Shown here: piece by piece, positions 63,067 through 64,000 of the stretch
Numbering within the stretch: position 1 is the first letter of the stretch
Layout of the letters: every line of letters starts with the position of its first letter
DNA from: Nocardia sp. NRRL S-836
Lineage (GTDB): Bacteria; Actinomycetota; Actinomycetes; Mycobacteriales; Pseudonocardiaceae
DNA: 64,000 bases
Assembly (NCBI RefSeq): GCF_001279525.1
Contig: NZ_LGDY01000103.1
Coordinates: forward strand, 208,558 to 272,557
Direction: 5' to 3'
Notes under the pieces: generated by a model
Seen by the model: only the letters and a program-made list of their open reading frames with translations
What the model was told of the DNA's origin: nothing
The model's database searches: none
Made by a program: the position numbers and the translations under genes

Positions 63067-63906
63067 GTGGAGCTGCGCACCCTGCGGTACTTCGTCGCCG
63101 TCGGCGAGGAGCTCCACTTCGGCCGCGCCGCCGCCCGGTTGCACATGAGCCAGCCGCCGCTCAGCCGCGCGATCAAGCTCCTGGAACACGACCTGGGCAC
63201 CGTGCTGCTGCACCGCTCCCCCACCGGCGTCACGCTCACCGCCGCGGGCGCCCTGCTCCTCGCCGAGGCACGTGACCTGCTGGCCAGGGCGGACCGGCTG
63301 CGCGACCGCGTCACGGGCGCCGCCACGATCACGATCGGCGTGCTCGCCGACAGCTCCGACCGGGGCGCCACCCGGCTGGCCGCCGCGTTCCGGCGGCAGC
63401 ACCCGGACGTCGAGGTGCTGGTGCGCGAGACCGACCTCACCGACCCGACCTGCGGCCTGCGGGCCGGGCTGGTCGACGTCGCGCTGACCAGGGCACCGTT
63501 CGACGAGACCGGCCTGCGGGTGCACGAGCTGCGCCACGACCCGGTCGGCGTGGTGCTGCGCACCGACGATCCCCTGGCACGGCAGGGGGAACTGCGGCTG
63601 GCCGACCTCGCCGGCCGCCGCTGGTTCCGGTTCCCCGACGGCACCGACCCGGCCTGGCAGCGCTACTGGCACGGCGGCGAACCACGCGAGGGCCCCACCG
63701 TGCGTGCCGTGCAGGAATGCCTGCAGGCCGTGCTGTGGAACGGAACCGTCGGCATGACCCCGCTGGGCCACACGCCTCCGGCGGAGCTCACCGTCGTGCC
63801 GCTCGCCGACATGGCACCCAGCCGCGTGGTCGTGGCGTGGCAGAGCGGCGACCCGAACCCGTTGATCAGCTCACTGGTTCGGATCGCCGCCGCGTCGTAC
63901 TCCTAG
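63067..63906 (+). CDS. LysR-family transcriptional regulator
   Basis: A 279-residue LysR-type regulator with the family N-terminus (LRTLRYFVAVGEELHFGRAAARLHMSQPPLSRAIKLLEHDLGTVLLHRS) and effector domain. It is slightly short for the family. Its stop codon lies at the very edge of an insertion element that begins directly after it, so the last residues may have been altered by insertion. It is divergent from the MBL hydrolase, its likely target. Confidence 0.9.
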   Translation: MELRTLRYFVAVGEELHFGRAAARLHMSQPPLSRAIKLLEHDLGTVLLHRSPTGVTLTAAGALLLAEARDLLARADRLRDRVTGAATITIGVLADSSDRGATRLAAAFRRQHPDVEVLVRETDLTDPTCGLRAGLVDVALTRAPFDETGLRVHELRHDPVGVVLRTDDPLARQGELRLADLAGRRWFRFPDGTDPAWQRYWHGGEPREGPTVRAVQECLQAVLWNGTVGMTPLGHTPPAELTVVPLADMAPSRVVVAWQSGDPNPLISSLVRIAAASYS

Positions 63907-64000
63907 GGCCTGTCCTCAAAGCCAGAGGGTGAGGGTGGCCAGGTCGATCATGGCTTGATAAGACAGGGCGGTCTTGTCGTAGCGGGTGGCGATCGCGCGG
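63907..64000 (-). mobile_element. End of an IS5-type insertion sequence (cut by window edge)
   Basis: The minus strand encodes the last 27 residues of a transposase, RAIATRYDKTALSYQAMIDL then ATLTLWL and stop at 63916. This ATRYDK...SY ending is characteristic of IS5/IS427-group transposases of actinomycetes. GGCCTGTCCTCAAAG next to the LysR stop would be the terminal inverted repeat. The other end lies outside the window. Confidence 0.8.

Overview
The window is a 64-kb stretch of very GC-rich DNA. Third codon positions are almost all G or C, starts are often GTG or TTG, and several promoters lead straight into start codons. The gene content (SARP and LAL regulators, ECF sigma with a CU044_5270-type partner, LexA of the actinobacterial kind, DUF6292, class F sortase with DUF4397, a lasso-peptide locus) points to a filamentous actinomycete, most likely a member of the Pseudonocardiales such as Lentzea, Saccharothrix or a relative. 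The genus is inference. It reads as an ordinary chromosomal arm: many small regulator-target units, few core genes (argG, lexA, msrA), no rRNA, tRNA or CRISPR, and one insertion-sequence end at the right edge.

Layout. 1-6.7 kb: a secreted neutral ceramidase cut by the left edge, then an EamA exporter with a divergent LysR gene and an MFS exporter with a divergent LysR gene. 6.7-11.3 kb: a lipoprotein, a MerR-controlled PuuE-like deacetylase, argG behind tandem ARG boxes, a degenerate copy of the lipoprotein, and a secreted NPP1/NLP protein. 11.4-16.6 kb: TetR with two SDR genes, then msrA, a MOSC protein and a frameshifted polysaccharide deacetylase in one minus-strand run, and an AI-2E-type membrane protein. 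16.8-21.9 kb: GNAT, ECF sigma and CU044_5270 protein; lexA; a tightly overlapping MFS-Dabb-SnoaL operon facing a LAL regulator (to 24.5 kb). 24.5-31.4 kb: LysR/DJ-1 pair, a CE1758/CE1759-type flavin monooxygenase-reductase operon with an internal MarR gene, decayed fragments, an ABM monooxygenase and a DHA2 exporter with an extra C-terminal domain. 31.3-39.9 kb: SARP regulator; a PP2C phosphatase coupled to a cobalamin-binding protein with the CarH photoreceptor motif; DUF1905; TetR with an MMPL transporter.

40.4-44.7 kb is the most distinctive region: a compact lasso-peptide cluster (precursor, cyclase, and a fused RRE-leader peptidase) next to a ROK regulator. The ROK promoter and the DNA upstream of the cluster share a palindromic element. 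44.9-54.5 kb: DUF6292, an IlvD/Edd sugar-acid dehydratase, sortase F/DUF4397, a PfkB kinase, two unknown proteins, and a GAF regulator facing an aldehyde dehydrogenase-DUF779 operon. 54.7-64 kb: an XRE regulator coupled to a membrane protein with an effector-associated-like domain, two unknown proteins, threonine aldolase, a secreted hydrolase, a SgcJ-like protein behind a MerR-type promoter, a secreted GH18 protein, an MBL hydrolase with a divergent LysR gene, and the end of an IS5-type transposase.

The best candidates for something not yet described are the lasso peptide with predicted core GSSPSGNADANSQYYW, the phosphatase/B12 photoreceptor-like pair, and the XRE/membrane effector-associated pair. 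All functions are read from sequence motifs recalled by eye; no database search was run.
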